Assembly (NCBI RefSeq): GCF_036226685.1
Contig: NZ_CP109009.1
Coordinates: forward strand, 930,001-994,000
From: Streptomyces sp. NBC_00690
GTDB taxonomy: Bacteria; Actinomycetota; Actinomycetes; Streptomycetales; Streptomycetaceae
Direction: 5' to 3'
DNA length: 64,000 nucleotides
The translations under genes and the position numbers were made by a program. The first letter of the stretch is position 1. Each line of letters starts with the position of its first letter. A model generated the notes under the pieces. That model was given only the letters and a program-made list of their open reading frames with translations. It ran no database searches and was not told where the DNA came from. Shown here piece by piece: positions 8,550 through 17,261 of this stretch.

Positions 8550-9197
8550 TCAGGCAGGGGCGTCATAGACCAGGGTGTATCGCCAGAACAGGCGACGGCG
8601 TATCCGGGCGCCGGGCAGCTCCTGGGTGGCCGCAGACCGGATGTCGCCAAGGGTCTCCTGCGGGTCGGTGGTGGGTGCTGTCATGTGCGGGGGCAGCTCA
8701 GCGGCGCGGCCCGGGTGCTTGACCAATGCCATGATCGGGTTCGCGAGTGCGGCCGGCAGATTGGCGACCCGGTCGGCGGGTCCGTCTTCCCGGTAGCAGC
8801 CGACGACCACGAGGCGCCCGCCAGGGGTGAGACAGCCGCGCAGTTCCCGCAGAGTGGGCACCAGCGGTAGGTGGTGCAAGACAGCGACGAGGGTGATGGC
8901 GTCCCAGCGTCGCTGCCGCTCGCGGTCTGCGAAGTTGGCTTGGACGATGGTGACCGCAGGGTCGTCGACGAAGCGTTCCGCTGCGGCGCGGGCGGTCGCA
9001 GCGTCGCGTTCGAGCCCGGTGACGGTGGCGCCGCGGTTACGGAGCAGTGCGGCGAGATTCCCCGTACCGCATCCGACGTCGAGGACGCTGCGGGCCCCGG
9101 ACGCGGCCACACAGTCGGCGGTCCATGGGCCGTAGTGATCGTTGTGACTCCACGGATGCCTCTGATGGAAACGGTGGAGTTGAGACAGCAGTGTCAT
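8550..9197 (-). CDS. class I SAM-dependent methyltransferase
   Basis: A 215-aa methyltransferase. Motif I SVLDVGCGTGNLAALL is followed by TVTGLERDAATARAAAER (acidic residue binding the SAM ribose), the post-motif VQANFADRERQRRWDAITLV, and LHHLPLVPTLRELRGCLTPG, typical of methyltransferase domains 11/25. The substrate cannot be told from the sequence. The upstream neighbour is htpG, separated by 250 bp that contain a strong hairpin, so this gene is probably transcribed from its own promoter. Confidence 0.87.
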   Translation of the reverse strand: MTLLSQLHRFHQRHPWSHNDHYGPWTADCVAASGARSVLDVGCGTGNLAALLRNRGATVTGLERDAATARAAAERFVDDPAVTIVQANFADRERQRRWDAITLVAVLHHLPLVPTLRELRGCLTPGGRLVVVGCYREDGPADRVANLPAALANPIMALVKHPGRAAELPPHMTAPTTDPQETLGDIRSAATQELPGARIRRRLFWRYTLVYDAPA

Positions 9198-9326
9198 GGC
9201 ACCACGGTAGTTGGACGCGGAACCTCGAAACCTCGAAATCTCACGGACTGTTCTGGCTGCTGTCTCGACCGGCCCGGGCGCAATCCGGAGGGTGCGGTCA
9301 GGGTGAGCGGAGGCAGCCTGAACACG

Positions 9327-9370
9327 CTCGCCCGCCCAGAAATCTCGTACGGGATTTCAGGGCGGGCGAG
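9327..9370 (-). terminator. hairpin terminator downstream of htpG
   Basis: Inverted repeat with an 11-bp outer stem (CTCGCCCGCCC / GGGCGGGCGAG), one A-A mismatch, and a 6-bp inner stem (GAAATC / GATTTC) around an 8-nt loop. It lies 78 bp past the htpG stop. There is no clear U tract, which is common for Streptomyces terminators. Confidence 0.7.
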
Positions 9371-9447
9371 TTCAACGTGCATGTGGGGTTGGCGAGTTCG
9401 GGGTGGGTGCGACCGGGCGCTTCAGCCCTGTCGTGCCACACCCACGG

Positions 9448-11370
9448 TTACAGGGCCCGGGTGAGGCGGTCGGTGAGCAGCCGGGTGAAGCGGGCCGGGT
9501 CGGGCAGCTCGCCCCCTTCGGCGAGCAATGCGCTGCCGTACACCAGCTCGGCAATCTCTGCCAGTGCAGCGTCATCGGCGTTGGCGGCGTGCGCTGTGCG
9601 CAAGGCGGTGATCAGTGGGTGTGCGGGGTTGAGTTCAAGGATCCTCTTGACGGTGGGCAGTTGCTGTCCCATCGCCCGATACATCTTCTCCAGGGTCGGC
9701 GTCACATCGTGGGCGTCACCGACGATGCATGCCGCCGAGGTCGTCAGGCGGGACGACAGGCGAACCTGCTTGACCTGCTCGGACAGGGTGGTGGTCAGCC
9801 ACGGCAGCAGGGCGGCGAAGTCCTGGTCGCGCTGAGCCTTCTCGGCGGTGATCTCCTCGTCGCCGTCGGCGGACTCGTCAAGGTCGACCTGGCCCTTGGC
9901 GATGGACTGCAAGCGGTGGCCGTCGAAGCCCGGCACTTGGTCCACCCACACCTCGTCGACGGGGTCAGTGAGGATCAGGACCTCATACCCCTTGGCGGTG
10001 AAGGCTTCCATGTGCGGGGAGTTCTCCACCATCGCACGGGTCTCGCCGGTCAGGTAGTAGATCGCGTCCTGCCCCTCCTTCATGCGCTCGACGTACTCGC
10101 GCAGTGTGGTGGTCTTCTCCGGGTCGTGCGTGGAAGCGGCCGACACCAGCTCAAGCAGGGTCTCGGAGCTGTCCGAGTCCTCGACCAGACCTTCCTTCAG
10201 CGCCCGGCCGAACTGCGCCCACACCTTCCCATAGGACTCGGCGTCCTTGGACTGCATGTCCTTGATGGCACCGAGGACCTTCTTGACCAGGCGCCGACGC
10301 ACACCCCGGATCTGGCGGTCGTGCTGAAGGATCTCGCGGGAGACGTTCAATGACAGGTCGTGGGCGTCCACGACACCCTTGACGAAGCGCAGGTAGTTGG
10401 GCATGAGCGCTTCGCAGTCGTCCATGATGAACACCCGCTTGACATACAGCTGCACACCGCTCTTGGTCTCGCGCGAGAACAGGTCGAAGGGTGCCTGCGA
10501 GGGGATGAACAGCAGCGCCTCGTACTCGAAGGTGCCTTCGGCGCGCATATGGATCGTCGCGGCCGGGGCCAGCCAGTCATGGCTGATCTGCTGGTAGAAC
10601 TCGTGGTACTCGTCCTCGGTCACCTCGGTGCGCGGCCGGGCCCACAGCGCCTTCATCGAGTTGAGCGTTTCGACGTCGCGGGTGGTCTCGCCCTCGGATT
10701 CGGTGCGCTCGGTGGCCATCCGAATGGGCCAGCGGATGAAGTCCGAGTACTGCTTGACGATCTGACGGATCTTCGATTCGGAGAGGTAGTCGGCGAGCCC
10801 GTCCTCGCTGTCGGCGGGCTTGAGGTGCAGGGTGACCGAGGTGCCCATGGGCAGGCCGTCGACGGCCTGGACGGTGTAAGCGCCCTCACCGTCGGACTCC
10901 CACTGGGTACCGGAGTCGGTGCCCGCCCGCCGGGTGCGCAGGATGACCTTGTCGGCAACCATGAACGCCGAGTAGAAGCCGACGCCGAACTGCCCGATCA
11001 GGCTCTCGGCGGTGGCGGCGTCCTGGGACTCCTTGATCTTCTCCAGCAGTCCGGCGGTGCCGGACTTGGCGATCGTGCCGATCAGCTCCACGAGATCGTC
11101 CCGGCTCATGCCGATCCCATTGTCTCGGACGGTCAAGGTGCGGGCGTCCTGGTCGACCTCCAACGCGATGTGCAGGTCGGTGGTGTCGATGTCGACGAGG
11201 CTGGAGTCGATCAGCGATTCCAGCCGCAGCTTGTCCAGTGCGTCGGAGGCGTTCGAGATCAGCTCGCGCAGGAAGATGTCCTTGTTCGAGTAGATCGAGT
11301 GAATCACCAGTCGGAGCAACTGGCGTGTCTCAGCCTGAAATTCCAGCGTCTCGACACTGCTGCTACCCAT
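9448..11370 (-). CDS. htpG: molecular chaperone HtpG (Hsp90)
   Basis: Cytosolic ATP-dependent Hsp90 chaperone, 640 aa, full length. The GHKL ATPase domain shows NKDIFLRELISNASDALDKL, then TVRDNGIGMSRDDLVE, GTIAKSGT and GQFGVGFYSAFMVADKV, the four nucleotide-binding motifs. The middle domain contains FIMDDCEALMPNYLRFVKGV and LNVSREILQ; the C-terminal dimerisation domain has SSRLTTSAACIV and LELNPAHPLI. The start at 11370 (MGSSSVETLEF) has GAAAGGG 6 nt upstream; an ATG at 11397 would overlap that site. The next gene upstream, 129 bp away, resembles an HSP18 regulator, so the pair may be heat responsive. Confidence 0.97.
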   Translation of the reverse strand: MGSSSVETLEFQAETRQLLRLVIHSIYSNKDIFLRELISNASDALDKLRLESLIDSSLVDIDTTDLHIALEVDQDARTLTVRDNGIGMSRDDLVELIGTIAKSGTAGLLEKIKESQDAATAESLIGQFGVGFYSAFMVADKVILRTRRAGTDSGTQWESDGEGAYTVQAVDGLPMGTSVTLHLKPADSEDGLADYLSESKIRQIVKQYSDFIRWPIRMATERTESEGETTRDVETLNSMKALWARPRTEVTEDEYHEFYQQISHDWLAPAATIHMRAEGTFEYEALLFIPSQAPFDLFSRETKSGVQLYVKRVFIMDDCEALMPNYLRFVKGVVDAHDLSLNVSREILQHDRQIRGVRRRLVKKVLGAIKDMQSKDAESYGKVWAQFGRALKEGLVEDSDSSETLLELVSAASTHDPEKTTTLREYVERMKEGQDAIYYLTGETRAMVENSPHMEAFTAKGYEVLILTDPVDEVWVDQVPGFDGHRLQSIAKGQVDLDESADGDEEITAEKAQRDQDFAALLPWLTTTLSEQVKQVRLSSRLTTSAACIVGDAHDVTPTLEKMYRAMGQQLPTVKRILELNPAHPLITALRTAHAANADDAALAEIAELVYGSALLAEGGELPDPARFTRLLTDRLTRAL

Positions 11371-11499
11371 GTGTGGCCCTTTCGGTGGGAACGTCATAAA
11401 TGGTTGGGAATTAAGGCCGAGACGAATCGTCGCCCGCCGTCGGCGTGGTTCTGGGCGGGCTGGAATGCACCCGCATTCTGTGACTCTCTGCGATAGGCA

Positions 11500-12150
11500 T
11501 CAGGCATCGTCGGCTGCCGTCAACGTGAGCCGGTCGTCGAGGGCGTCCATGCAGGTGACGAGGTCGGTGTGGTGGGCATCGAGGTAGGGGCGCATGCCGG
11601 TCAGAGGAGCAATGAGCTCGGCGGCGTCGGTGGCGCCGAGGGCGGCATGCAGTGCGGCCTGAGCTGAGCGCGCTTCGGGCGTCAGGTGGGCGAGCGCGGT
11701 GATCTGTCCGGCGAGACGGCGCAGGTCGGCGGCGTTGGCGCGGGCCCAGGTGACAGTGGCGCGTTCAGCGGCCCTGGCCTGGCGGGTGGCTGTCACACGC
11801 TGCTCTCCGGTAGTGCCGACGGCGCCGGGTCGGCCACGAAGGTATCGGCGTTCGGCCGCCTGGCGGCTGGCAACGCCGAGGGGGCGAGCGAGATCGGCCC
11901 AGCTGGCGCCCGCCTCGCGGGCGGTTTCGATCAGGCCGGTTTCCCAGCCGGCGAGCTGCTCGCGTACCTGCCGCAGCAGCACGAGGGAGGCCAGCGCCTG
12001 CTCGGGACCGGGGCCAGCAGCGTCGGGAGCCTCGTGCTGGGCATGGCGCAGGGCGTCGTCTATGACGGCAAGGGCCGCCGCGGCGGCGAGGAAGGACGAC
12101 GGACTGTGGACATTGGCGCTGGTCGTGGACGGCCGCTTGGCTGCGGTCAC
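11500..12150 (-). CDS. HSP18 transcriptional regulator-like protein
   Basis: An alanine-rich helical protein of about 216 aa. A helix-turn-helix-like stretch is visible at GASWADLARPLGVASRQAAE, followed by RRYLRGRPG. Similar Streptomyces proteins are annotated as HSP18 transcriptional regulators, and this copy sits directly upstream of htpG on the same strand. The GTG at 12150 is chosen because GAGGGGG lies 5 nt ahead; another GTG at 12156 overlaps that site. Binding sites and the response signal are not evident. Confidence 0.65.
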   Translation of the reverse strand: MTAAKRPSTTSANVHSPSSFLAAAAALAVIDDALRHAQHEAPDAAGPGPEQALASLVLLRQVREQLAGWETGLIETAREAGASWADLARPLGVASRQAAERRYLRGRPGAVGTTGEQRVTATRQARAAERATVTWARANAADLRRLAGQITALAHLTPEARSAQAALHAALGATDAAELIAPLTGMRPYLDAHHTDLVTCMDALDDRLTLTAADDA

Positions 12151-12337
12151 GGGCACCCCCCTCAGACGGTCATCACGGCGACGACATCATGCCTGTCATC
12201 CATGAGATGACATATTACGACGCTGCCGGTGAAGCGCATCGGTCCGTCGACCCAACGGCTTGATCCTGGCGGTGCTCATGCCGTACGGGCATGTCGTGGA
12301 GCTCGATTGGCCGTTGGGAGTACCAGCCGTCGGGAGT

Positions 12338-12880
12338 TCAGGGCTTGCGGTGGACTGAAACCGCGTACATCCCGCCCTCATAGGTGGCCCGGGACCAAGT
12401 GGCGTATCTGGCCTCAAGGGAAAGTCCCGCCGCGCGACAGTGGGCGTCGTAGTCGTCCAGCGAGTATCCGCGGTCGAGGGAGAAGCCCGCAATGAGACGG
12501 CCACCCGGACCGACGTGGCCCGCCACCCCGGCCACCAGGGCCGATTCCGTACCCGGCGAGGTGAACAGGGGGACATTGCCGGCCATCACCACGACGTCAA
12601 ACAACAGTCCCAGGTTGAGATCGGCCAGGTCATGCTGATGCCAGCGGATCTCCGGCGCCTGACGCCGGGCGACGGCGAGCATCGACTCGTCCACGTCCAC
12701 ACCGGTCACGGCGATTCCGTAGCGGGCCAGCTCGATGGCGACCCGACCGGTGCCGCAGCCCGCGTCAAGGACGGTGGTGGGCTCGAAGGACCGGACCATC
12801 GTGGCTTCACCATGGACGTCCTGTCCGTCGGCGGCGATGCGGTCGAACCTGGCCTGATACTCGTCACCGTTCCACGTCAT
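12338..12880 (-). CDS. class I SAM-dependent methyltransferase
   Basis: A 180-aa methyltransferase. TTVLDAGCGTGRVAIELA is motif I, GVDVDESMLAVARR carries the ribose-binding acidic residue, and DVVVMAGNVPLF and GHVGPGGRLIAGFSLD follow. The C-terminal SLDDYDAHCRAAGLSLEARY segment resembles small Streptomyces methyltransferases of unknown substrate. Start 12880 (MTWNGDEYQ) has AAGGTGA 4-5 nt upstream; the longer frame to 12910 has none. It is monocistronic as far as can be seen. Confidence 0.88.
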   Translation of the reverse strand: MTWNGDEYQARFDRIAADGQDVHGEATMVRSFEPTTVLDAGCGTGRVAIELARYGIAVTGVDVDESMLAVARRQAPEIRWHQHDLADLNLGLLFDVVVMAGNVPLFTSPGTESALVAGVAGHVGPGGRLIAGFSLDRGYSLDDYDAHCRAAGLSLEARYATWSRATYEGGMYAVSVHRKP

Positions 12881-13264
12881 GCGGTCACCTTGGCACACGT
12901 ACCGCACCACCTGTCCGTTGCCCCGATCCCCATGCCCGCGTCACCCGCGCTTTAGGGGTACCGCTGGTGCTCCCTATGACACGCGGTCCACCACCGCGGC
13001 TTCTCCCTCCACCGGAGTCCGCAGGCGGGGTCTCCAAGCCCCGCCCGGGCGCCCGGAGCATCACCCCGATGGTGGCGAACACGGAGAGGGCCATCGTGCG
13101 TTTGAGCTGCCGTTTCCGCCCCGGTCAGCCGGGCTGCCGAACGGCTCGGTGAAGCCCGGCTGCTGGCGCCGGTCGCATCCCTCCGTCAAGCCCTCGCCGG
13201 GCCCATCGCGGAGAGCTTCTGCCTCCTCGCCTCGGGCGACAACAGACGTCGATCGAACCGTCGG
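12881..13264. other. intergenic region without identifiable gene
   Basis: About 384 bp between the methyltransferase start and the 3' end of the threonyl-tRNA synthetase gene. Short frames on both strands are Arg/Pro-rich and lack start signals. I see no RNA gene or strong terminator. Confidence 0.45.
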
Positions 13265-14500
13265 CTACACGGCAGTGTCGACCCACAGGTCGGTGCTGTG
13301 GGTCCCGATGAGAGCACTGATACGGGTGAGTGCCTCGCTGACCGGCTGTGGGTCGAGTCGGCGGCCGTCACGCAGGCGCAGTGCGACGTGATCGTCAGCG
13401 GCCTCCTTGGCGCCGATGACGGCTTGGTAGGGAACCAGTCGCGCCTCTCGGATACGCGCGCCCAGGGTGCCGCGGTCCGGTCCTGCAATCTCGGCACGCA
13501 GCCCGGAGCTCGCACATCGCCGGGCGAGGGCTTCGGCGTTGGGCAGTTCGGTGTCGGAGATCGGCAGGATCACCAGCTGAGTGGGGGCCAGCCAGCCGGG
13601 GAAGGCACCACCGTGCTGTTCGATGAGATGGGCGACGGCTCGCTCCACACTGCCGATGATGCTGCGGTGGACCATGACCGGGCGGTGCTTGGCACCGTCC
13701 GCGCCGATGTAGTGCAGGTCGAACTGCTCGGGCTGGTGGAAGTCGACCTGGACAGTGGACAGGGTGGACTCCCGGCCAGCGCCGTCGGTGACCTGGACGT
13801 CGATCTTGGGGCCGTAGAACGCGGCCTCTGCCTCGGCTGCCTCGTAGGGCAGGCCGGAACGGTCGAGGACGTCAGTCAGCAGGGCGGTGGACCGTTGCCA
13901 CTTCTCAGGGGCGGCAACGTACTTGCCACCGGGCCCCGGGAGGGAGAGCCGGTAACGGGTCGGAGTGATGCCGAGCGCCTCGTACGCCCGGCGAATCATC
14001 TCCAGCGCCGCCTGCGCCTCCCCGGCGACCTGTTCCAGGGTGCAGAAGATGTGCGCGTCGTTGAGCTGGATGGCACGCACCCGGGTCAGCCCGCCGAGCA
14101 CGCCCGAGAGCTCCGAGCGGTACATGCCACCCAGCTCGGCCATGCGCAGGGGCAGTTCGCGGTAGCTGTGGGAGCGGGAGCGATAGATCACTGCGTGGTG
14201 AGGGCACAGACTGGGCCGCAGGACGACCTGCTCACCGCCGAGCGCCATCGGGGGAAACATGTCGGCGCTGTAGTGCGCCCAGTGCCCGGAGATCTCGTAC
14301 AGCTCCCGCTTGCCGAGGACCGGTGAATACACGTGCTGGTAGCCCGCCCGCTGCTCGGCTGTGCGGATGTACTCCTCCAGAGTGTGCCGTACGGTCGCGC
14401 CGTCGGGCAGCCAGTACGGTAGGCCCGCGCCGATCAGCGGGTCAGTGTCGAACAGGTCAAGTTCGCGGCCCAGTTTGCGGTGGTCATACACGCTGGTCAT
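13265..14500 (-). CDS. threonyl-tRNA synthetase paralogue lacking TGS and editing domains
   Basis: A class II synthetase of 411 aa that should charge tRNA-Thr. The normal bacterial enzyme is about 640-660 aa; here the N-terminal TGS and editing domains are absent and the protein starts directly at the catalytic core. All three catalytic zinc ligands of the E. coli enzyme are conserved: Cys in RPSLCPHH, His in NDAHIFCT and His in VMVHRSIIGSVERA. Motif 2 Arg (MYRSELSG) is present, and a C-terminal anticodon-binding domain starts at PTQLVILPISD. Start 14500 has GGAGACCGTG directly upstream. The leader carries a Thr-codon peptide and a hairpin. It is probably a second, inducible or inhibitor-tolerant ThrRS; that role is inferred. 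Confidence 0.9.
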   Translation of the reverse strand: MTSVYDHRKLGRELDLFDTDPLIGAGLPYWLPDGATVRHTLEEYIRTAEQRAGYQHVYSPVLGKRELYEISGHWAHYSADMFPPMALGGEQVVLRPSLCPHHAVIYRSRSHSYRELPLRMAELGGMYRSELSGVLGGLTRVRAIQLNDAHIFCTLEQVAGEAQAALEMIRRAYEALGITPTRYRLSLPGPGGKYVAAPEKWQRSTALLTDVLDRSGLPYEAAEAEAAFYGPKIDVQVTDGAGRESTLSTVQVDFHQPEQFDLHYIGADGAKHRPVMVHRSIIGSVERAVAHLIEQHGGAFPGWLAPTQLVILPISDTELPNAEALARRCASSGLRAEIAGPDRGTLGARIREARLVPYQAVIGAKEAADDHVALRLRDGRRLDPQPVSEALTRISALIGTHSTDLWVDTAV

Positions 14501-14544
14501 CACGGTCTCCTTGCTGGTTGCGGAGCAAGCGACCGGGCCTACGA

Positions 14545-14576
14545 CGAAGCCCCGGGGCACTTGCCCCGGGGCTTCG
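14545..14576 (-). terminator. attenuator hairpin in the leader of the ThrRS gene
   Basis: Perfect 14-bp stem (outer CG then GAAGCCCCGGGGC / GCCCCGGGGCTTC) with a 4-nt loop, 15 nt after the leader-peptide stop and 44 nt before the ThrRS ATG. On the mRNA, UCGUCGU immediately after the stem is complementary to the ACGACGA of the Thr-codon run, so an alternative fold is possible. Confidence 0.8.
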
Positions 14577-14590
14577 GATCAGATCGTCCG

Positions 14591-14641
14591 TCAGCGCGCC
14601 GGGACACTCTCCGGCGTCGTCGTCATAGCAGCGCGCTTCAT
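14591..14641 (-). CDS. threonine-rich leader peptide of the ThrRS attenuator
   Basis: A 16-codon reading frame: MKRAAMTTTPESVPAR. The three consecutive ACG Thr codons lie at 14615-14623. A small stem GCCGG/CCGGC (14598-14602 with 14611-14615) follows the Thr run, then the stop, then the strong hairpin at 14545-14576, then the ThrRS gene. This order is that of ribosome-mediated transcription attenuation, as known for amino acid biosynthesis operons and some actinobacterial genes. When charged tRNA-Thr is low, a ribosome stalled on the ACG run would be expected to prevent the terminator. The peptide is not expected to have a function of its own. Inference rests on layout only. Confidence 0.75.
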   Translation of the reverse strand: MKRAAMTTTPESVPAR

Positions 14642-14892
14642 GCCCTGGACGCTAGCAGGATGGAGCGACGTCCACACGGTCATTCCTCGTCAGGCGCGCC
14701 CGGGACGCACACCGGGGAAGTAACGGGATGTGGAGGGAGTACCGACCGAGCATGTTGATGTGGTGCCGCATCGGCAACGAACCGCCGCGTAACAACACCT
14801 CGAGCGCCTTCGTCGACCTGGCCGGGCCGGCTCGGACGCCGACCGGGCGTCGCTTTGGGTGCACGGGCCGGTCCAAGCCGGTGCGGAGGCCG

Positions 14893-15220
14893 GGGATTCA
14901 GTCGGGAATCCGGAGGCACCCTGAACTCCATGACGACCGGGATCCGCCACGACCACTACCTCACCGACGCCATCGGCAACGCGGTCGCGCTCGCCAACGA
15001 CAGCCGGAGCGAGGGTCAACAACAGCGAACTCGGCTTGCCCGGTGTCTCCGGGGGTCTGGAAAGCGCCACGGGCAACCCCGGCACAGAGTCCTCCCTCTA
15101 TGGAAAGCTCCTACGATCTCGGGAATATCGAAGGCCGTCCGCAACAAAGGCGGCAGTCTTTCCAGCAGCGGCGGGCGGGCGGCGCATCAACTGGAGCGTA
15201 ATGAGGTGAACTGCAAGTAG
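14893..15220 (+). pseudogene. RHS-repeat protein remnant
   Basis: Between 14897 and 15007 the plus strand encodes GFSRESGGTLNSMTTG and then YLTDAIG plus VALA, matching the segment GFNREPGGTLNSMTTG of the complete RHS protein at 47021-50389; I count 27 of 37 residues identical. Upstream and downstream YD repeats are gone, and the conserved DPxGL junction is missing. Sequence to 15220 stays open in this frame and ends NEVNCK, possibly the debris of an effector tail. It is followed 43 bp later by a small membrane-protein gene. I read this as the eroded 3' end of a second RHS locus. Confidence 0.7.
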
Positions 15221-15263
15221 CGCTCTGGACCCTGTTCCTGCCTGAGAGAGGACGCGGTGATCC

Positions 15264-15497
15264 GTGGATGCCAAGACGGTCTTCCTGGGATTCTTCATGG
15301 TGCTTACTGGGGTCGGTCTCATCACCGCCCGGACTCTCTTCGCCGGGCGGATCCAGAAGCAGGACACTGCCTGTGGGCGAGTCAACTCTCGCCACTCCAA
15401 GGCCACGAGTGCGACGCCGGTGGTCATTGGATCGCTCATGCTCCTAGCAGGTCTGCTGCCGTTTGCGGGCGTCCTCAGCGCCGAGTCAGCCGAGTGA
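15264..15497 (+). CDS. small two-helix membrane protein
   Basis: A 77-aa protein starting at GTG 15264. Hydrophobic segments TVFLGFFMVLTGVGLITA (residues 5-22) and PVVIGSLMLLAGLLPFAG (about 52-69) are likely membrane helices, with a polar loop containing RIQKQDTACGR between them. I recognise no family. It follows an RHS remnant by 43 bp, the place where immunity genes sit in intact RHS loci, so it may be an orphan immunity protein; the evidence is positional only. Confidence 0.55.
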   Translation: MDAKTVFLGFFMVLTGVGLITARTLFAGRIQKQDTACGRVNSRHSKATSATPVVIGSLMLLAGLLPFAGVLSAESAE

Positions 15498-15640
15498 TGC
15501 GAGTGGTCGGGCCATCCTGACGGACGCAATGCCCCCGGGTAGCTGGTGCATGGGACCCCGCTGGTGCCCCGTACCGCGACCAGATACCCACACAACGACT
15601 CGGATTCTCGCGGTCCCAACTTGAGGTCGGTTGCTCCTAC

Positions 15641-16081
15641 TCAGCGCAGTTGCTCGGCCAGACCGACGATGATGCCCTCCGGGCCGCGGATGTAGCAGAG
15701 CAGATAGCTGTCTTCGAACCGGGCGATCTCGCCGACGAGTTCGGCGCCGTGAGGGCGCAGGCGGGCAACGGTGTCCTCGATGTCGTCGACGGCGAACATG
15801 ACGCGGTGCGTGCCCAGAATGTTGTGCGGCCGATCGCGCGGCCCGGCGCTGATCACGTCGGGGCTACGGTACTTCGCCAGCTCAAGTCGGCTGTGACCAT
15901 CCGGGGTCCGGACCATCGCAATGTCACAGCGGACGCCGTCAAGTCCGGTGCACTGATCGGCGACGAGCCCCTTGACCTCCGCCCTGCCCTCCAGTTCCAT
16001 ACCGAGTTCCACGAAGAACGCGATGGCGGCATCCATGTCATCGACGACGATGCCGACGTTGTCCATCCGCTGAATCGCCAT
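15641..16081 (-). CDS. VOC-family (glyoxalase/bleomycin resistance-like) protein
   Basis: A 146-aa vicinal-oxygen-chelate protein with two beta-alpha-beta-beta-beta modules. The N-terminal MDNVGIVVDDMDAAIAFFVE is the usual first strand and helix; the second module begins RVMFAVDDIEDTVARLRPHG and ends SYLLCYIRGPEGIIVGLAEQ, with the conserved metal-ligand Glu position replaced by Gly. Start 16081 is fixed by AAGGAG 8 nt upstream, although the frame runs on to 16207. Lyase, dioxygenase or binding-protein function cannot be distinguished. Confidence 0.85.
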   Translation of the reverse strand: MAIQRMDNVGIVVDDMDAAIAFFVELGMELEGRAEVKGLVADQCTGLDGVRCDIAMVRTPDGHSRLELAKYRSPDVISAGPRDRPHNILGTHRVMFAVDDIEDTVARLRPHGAELVGEIARFEDSYLLCYIRGPEGIIVGLAEQLR

Positions 16082-16468
16082 GCTGGAATCTCCTTCTTCC
16101 TCGTGCGACCGGTGGTAGCCGCTCGATGCCCCTGGGACGGAGCCGGTGGCAGGTTCTCGACATCCTTGGACCGCCGAACTCCGAAACGCTGGATTGCACC
16201 TCAGCACCGGTACATCAAGACCGCGAGCCAGACGCCACTACCGAGGGCCATTGTCGCCCCCGTCAAGCACCGGCGTCGCGCGGCGAGACCCACTCGTTCG
16301 GCCGATCAGGTGACCCGGAAGCCACGCTCCGCAGGGGGCAAGGTAGAGGACCGGCCCACACACCGACCGGGTCATCACGGTGACCGGTCAACACCGTGAC
16401 CGGTCAGGCTCAGCAGGGGCGATACGGTGAACTCTCCAGTCTGCTTTTGCACTTGTGGAAGGAATCGA

Positions 16469-17242
16469 GTGGGGGACGAGGAGTTGACGTCTTTGCGAGG
16501 CACAGGCGGGATCCACCTTGGTGGAAGGGTTTCGCTCGTCACGGGCGGAGCGCGTGGCATCGGTGCGGCTGCCGTGCGAGCACTGCACGAGGCGGGGGCG
16601 CGCGTGGTGATTGCCGACGTCGCGGACAAGCAGGGGCTCGAACTGGCCGCCTCTCTTGGTGAGGGTGCTCTTTTCGTGCATCTGGACGTGACTGACGAAA
16701 AGGGTTGGGCGGACACGATCCGACAGGCGGTGGATGCGTTCGGGACCCTGGACGTACTGGTGAACAATGCGGGCATTGCGAACGCGGCGCCCATCGAGAA
16801 GTTCACCACCGCAAGGTGGAACGCGGTGATCGCTGTGAATCTCACAGGGGTGTTCTTCGGGTGCAGGGCAGTCGTTCCGCAGATGAAGGCGCAGGGCGGA
16901 GGGTCGATCATCAACATCTCGTCGGTCGACGGCCTCCGGGGCAGCCCAGCACTACACGCGTACACGGCGGCAAAGTTCGGTGTTCGAGGTCTGTCGCAGT
17001 CGCTGGCGGTCGAACTCGGCTCGTCCGGAATTCGCGTCAACTCTGTGCACCCGGGCTATGTGCGTACCCGGATGACCGCGCGGATCGACCCCGAGAGCCT
17101 TGACATCCCGCTGGGACGGCCCGGTAAGGCATCGGAAATCGCGGACACGATCGTGTTTCTGGCGAGTGATGCCTCTTCGTTCACGACCGGTGCCGAGTTC
17201 GTGGTCGACGGCGGGATGATTGCCGGTATTCCACGCCGGTGA
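16469..17242 (+). CDS. short-chain dehydrogenase/reductase
   Basis: Classical SDR of about 257 aa, NAD(H)-linked. The nucleotide motif is VTGGARGIGAAAV, followed by LDVTD, VNNAGIA, the catalytic Ser in ISSVDG and the YTAAK catalytic pair, and the C-terminal FVVDGGM. Overall it resembles 3-alpha/20-beta-hydroxysteroid dehydrogenases. GTG 16469 is chosen because GGAAGG lies 6 nt ahead; an ATG at 16427 in the same frame has no ribosome binding site. The preceding region back to 16082 is a divergent promoter region shared with the VOC gene. Substrate unknown. Confidence 0.87.
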   Translation: MGDEELTSLRGTGGIHLGGRVSLVTGGARGIGAAAVRALHEAGARVVIADVADKQGLELAASLGEGALFVHLDVTDEKGWADTIRQAVDAFGTLDVLVNNAGIANAAPIEKFTTARWNAVIAVNLTGVFFGCRAVVPQMKAQGGGSIINISSVDGLRGSPALHAYTAAKFGVRGLSQSLAVELGSSGIRVNSVHPGYVRTRMTARIDPESLDIPLGRPGKASEIADTIVFLASDASSFTTGAEFVVDGGMIAGIPRR

Positions 17243-17261
17243 CGTGGTGCGGGGAGCCCTG

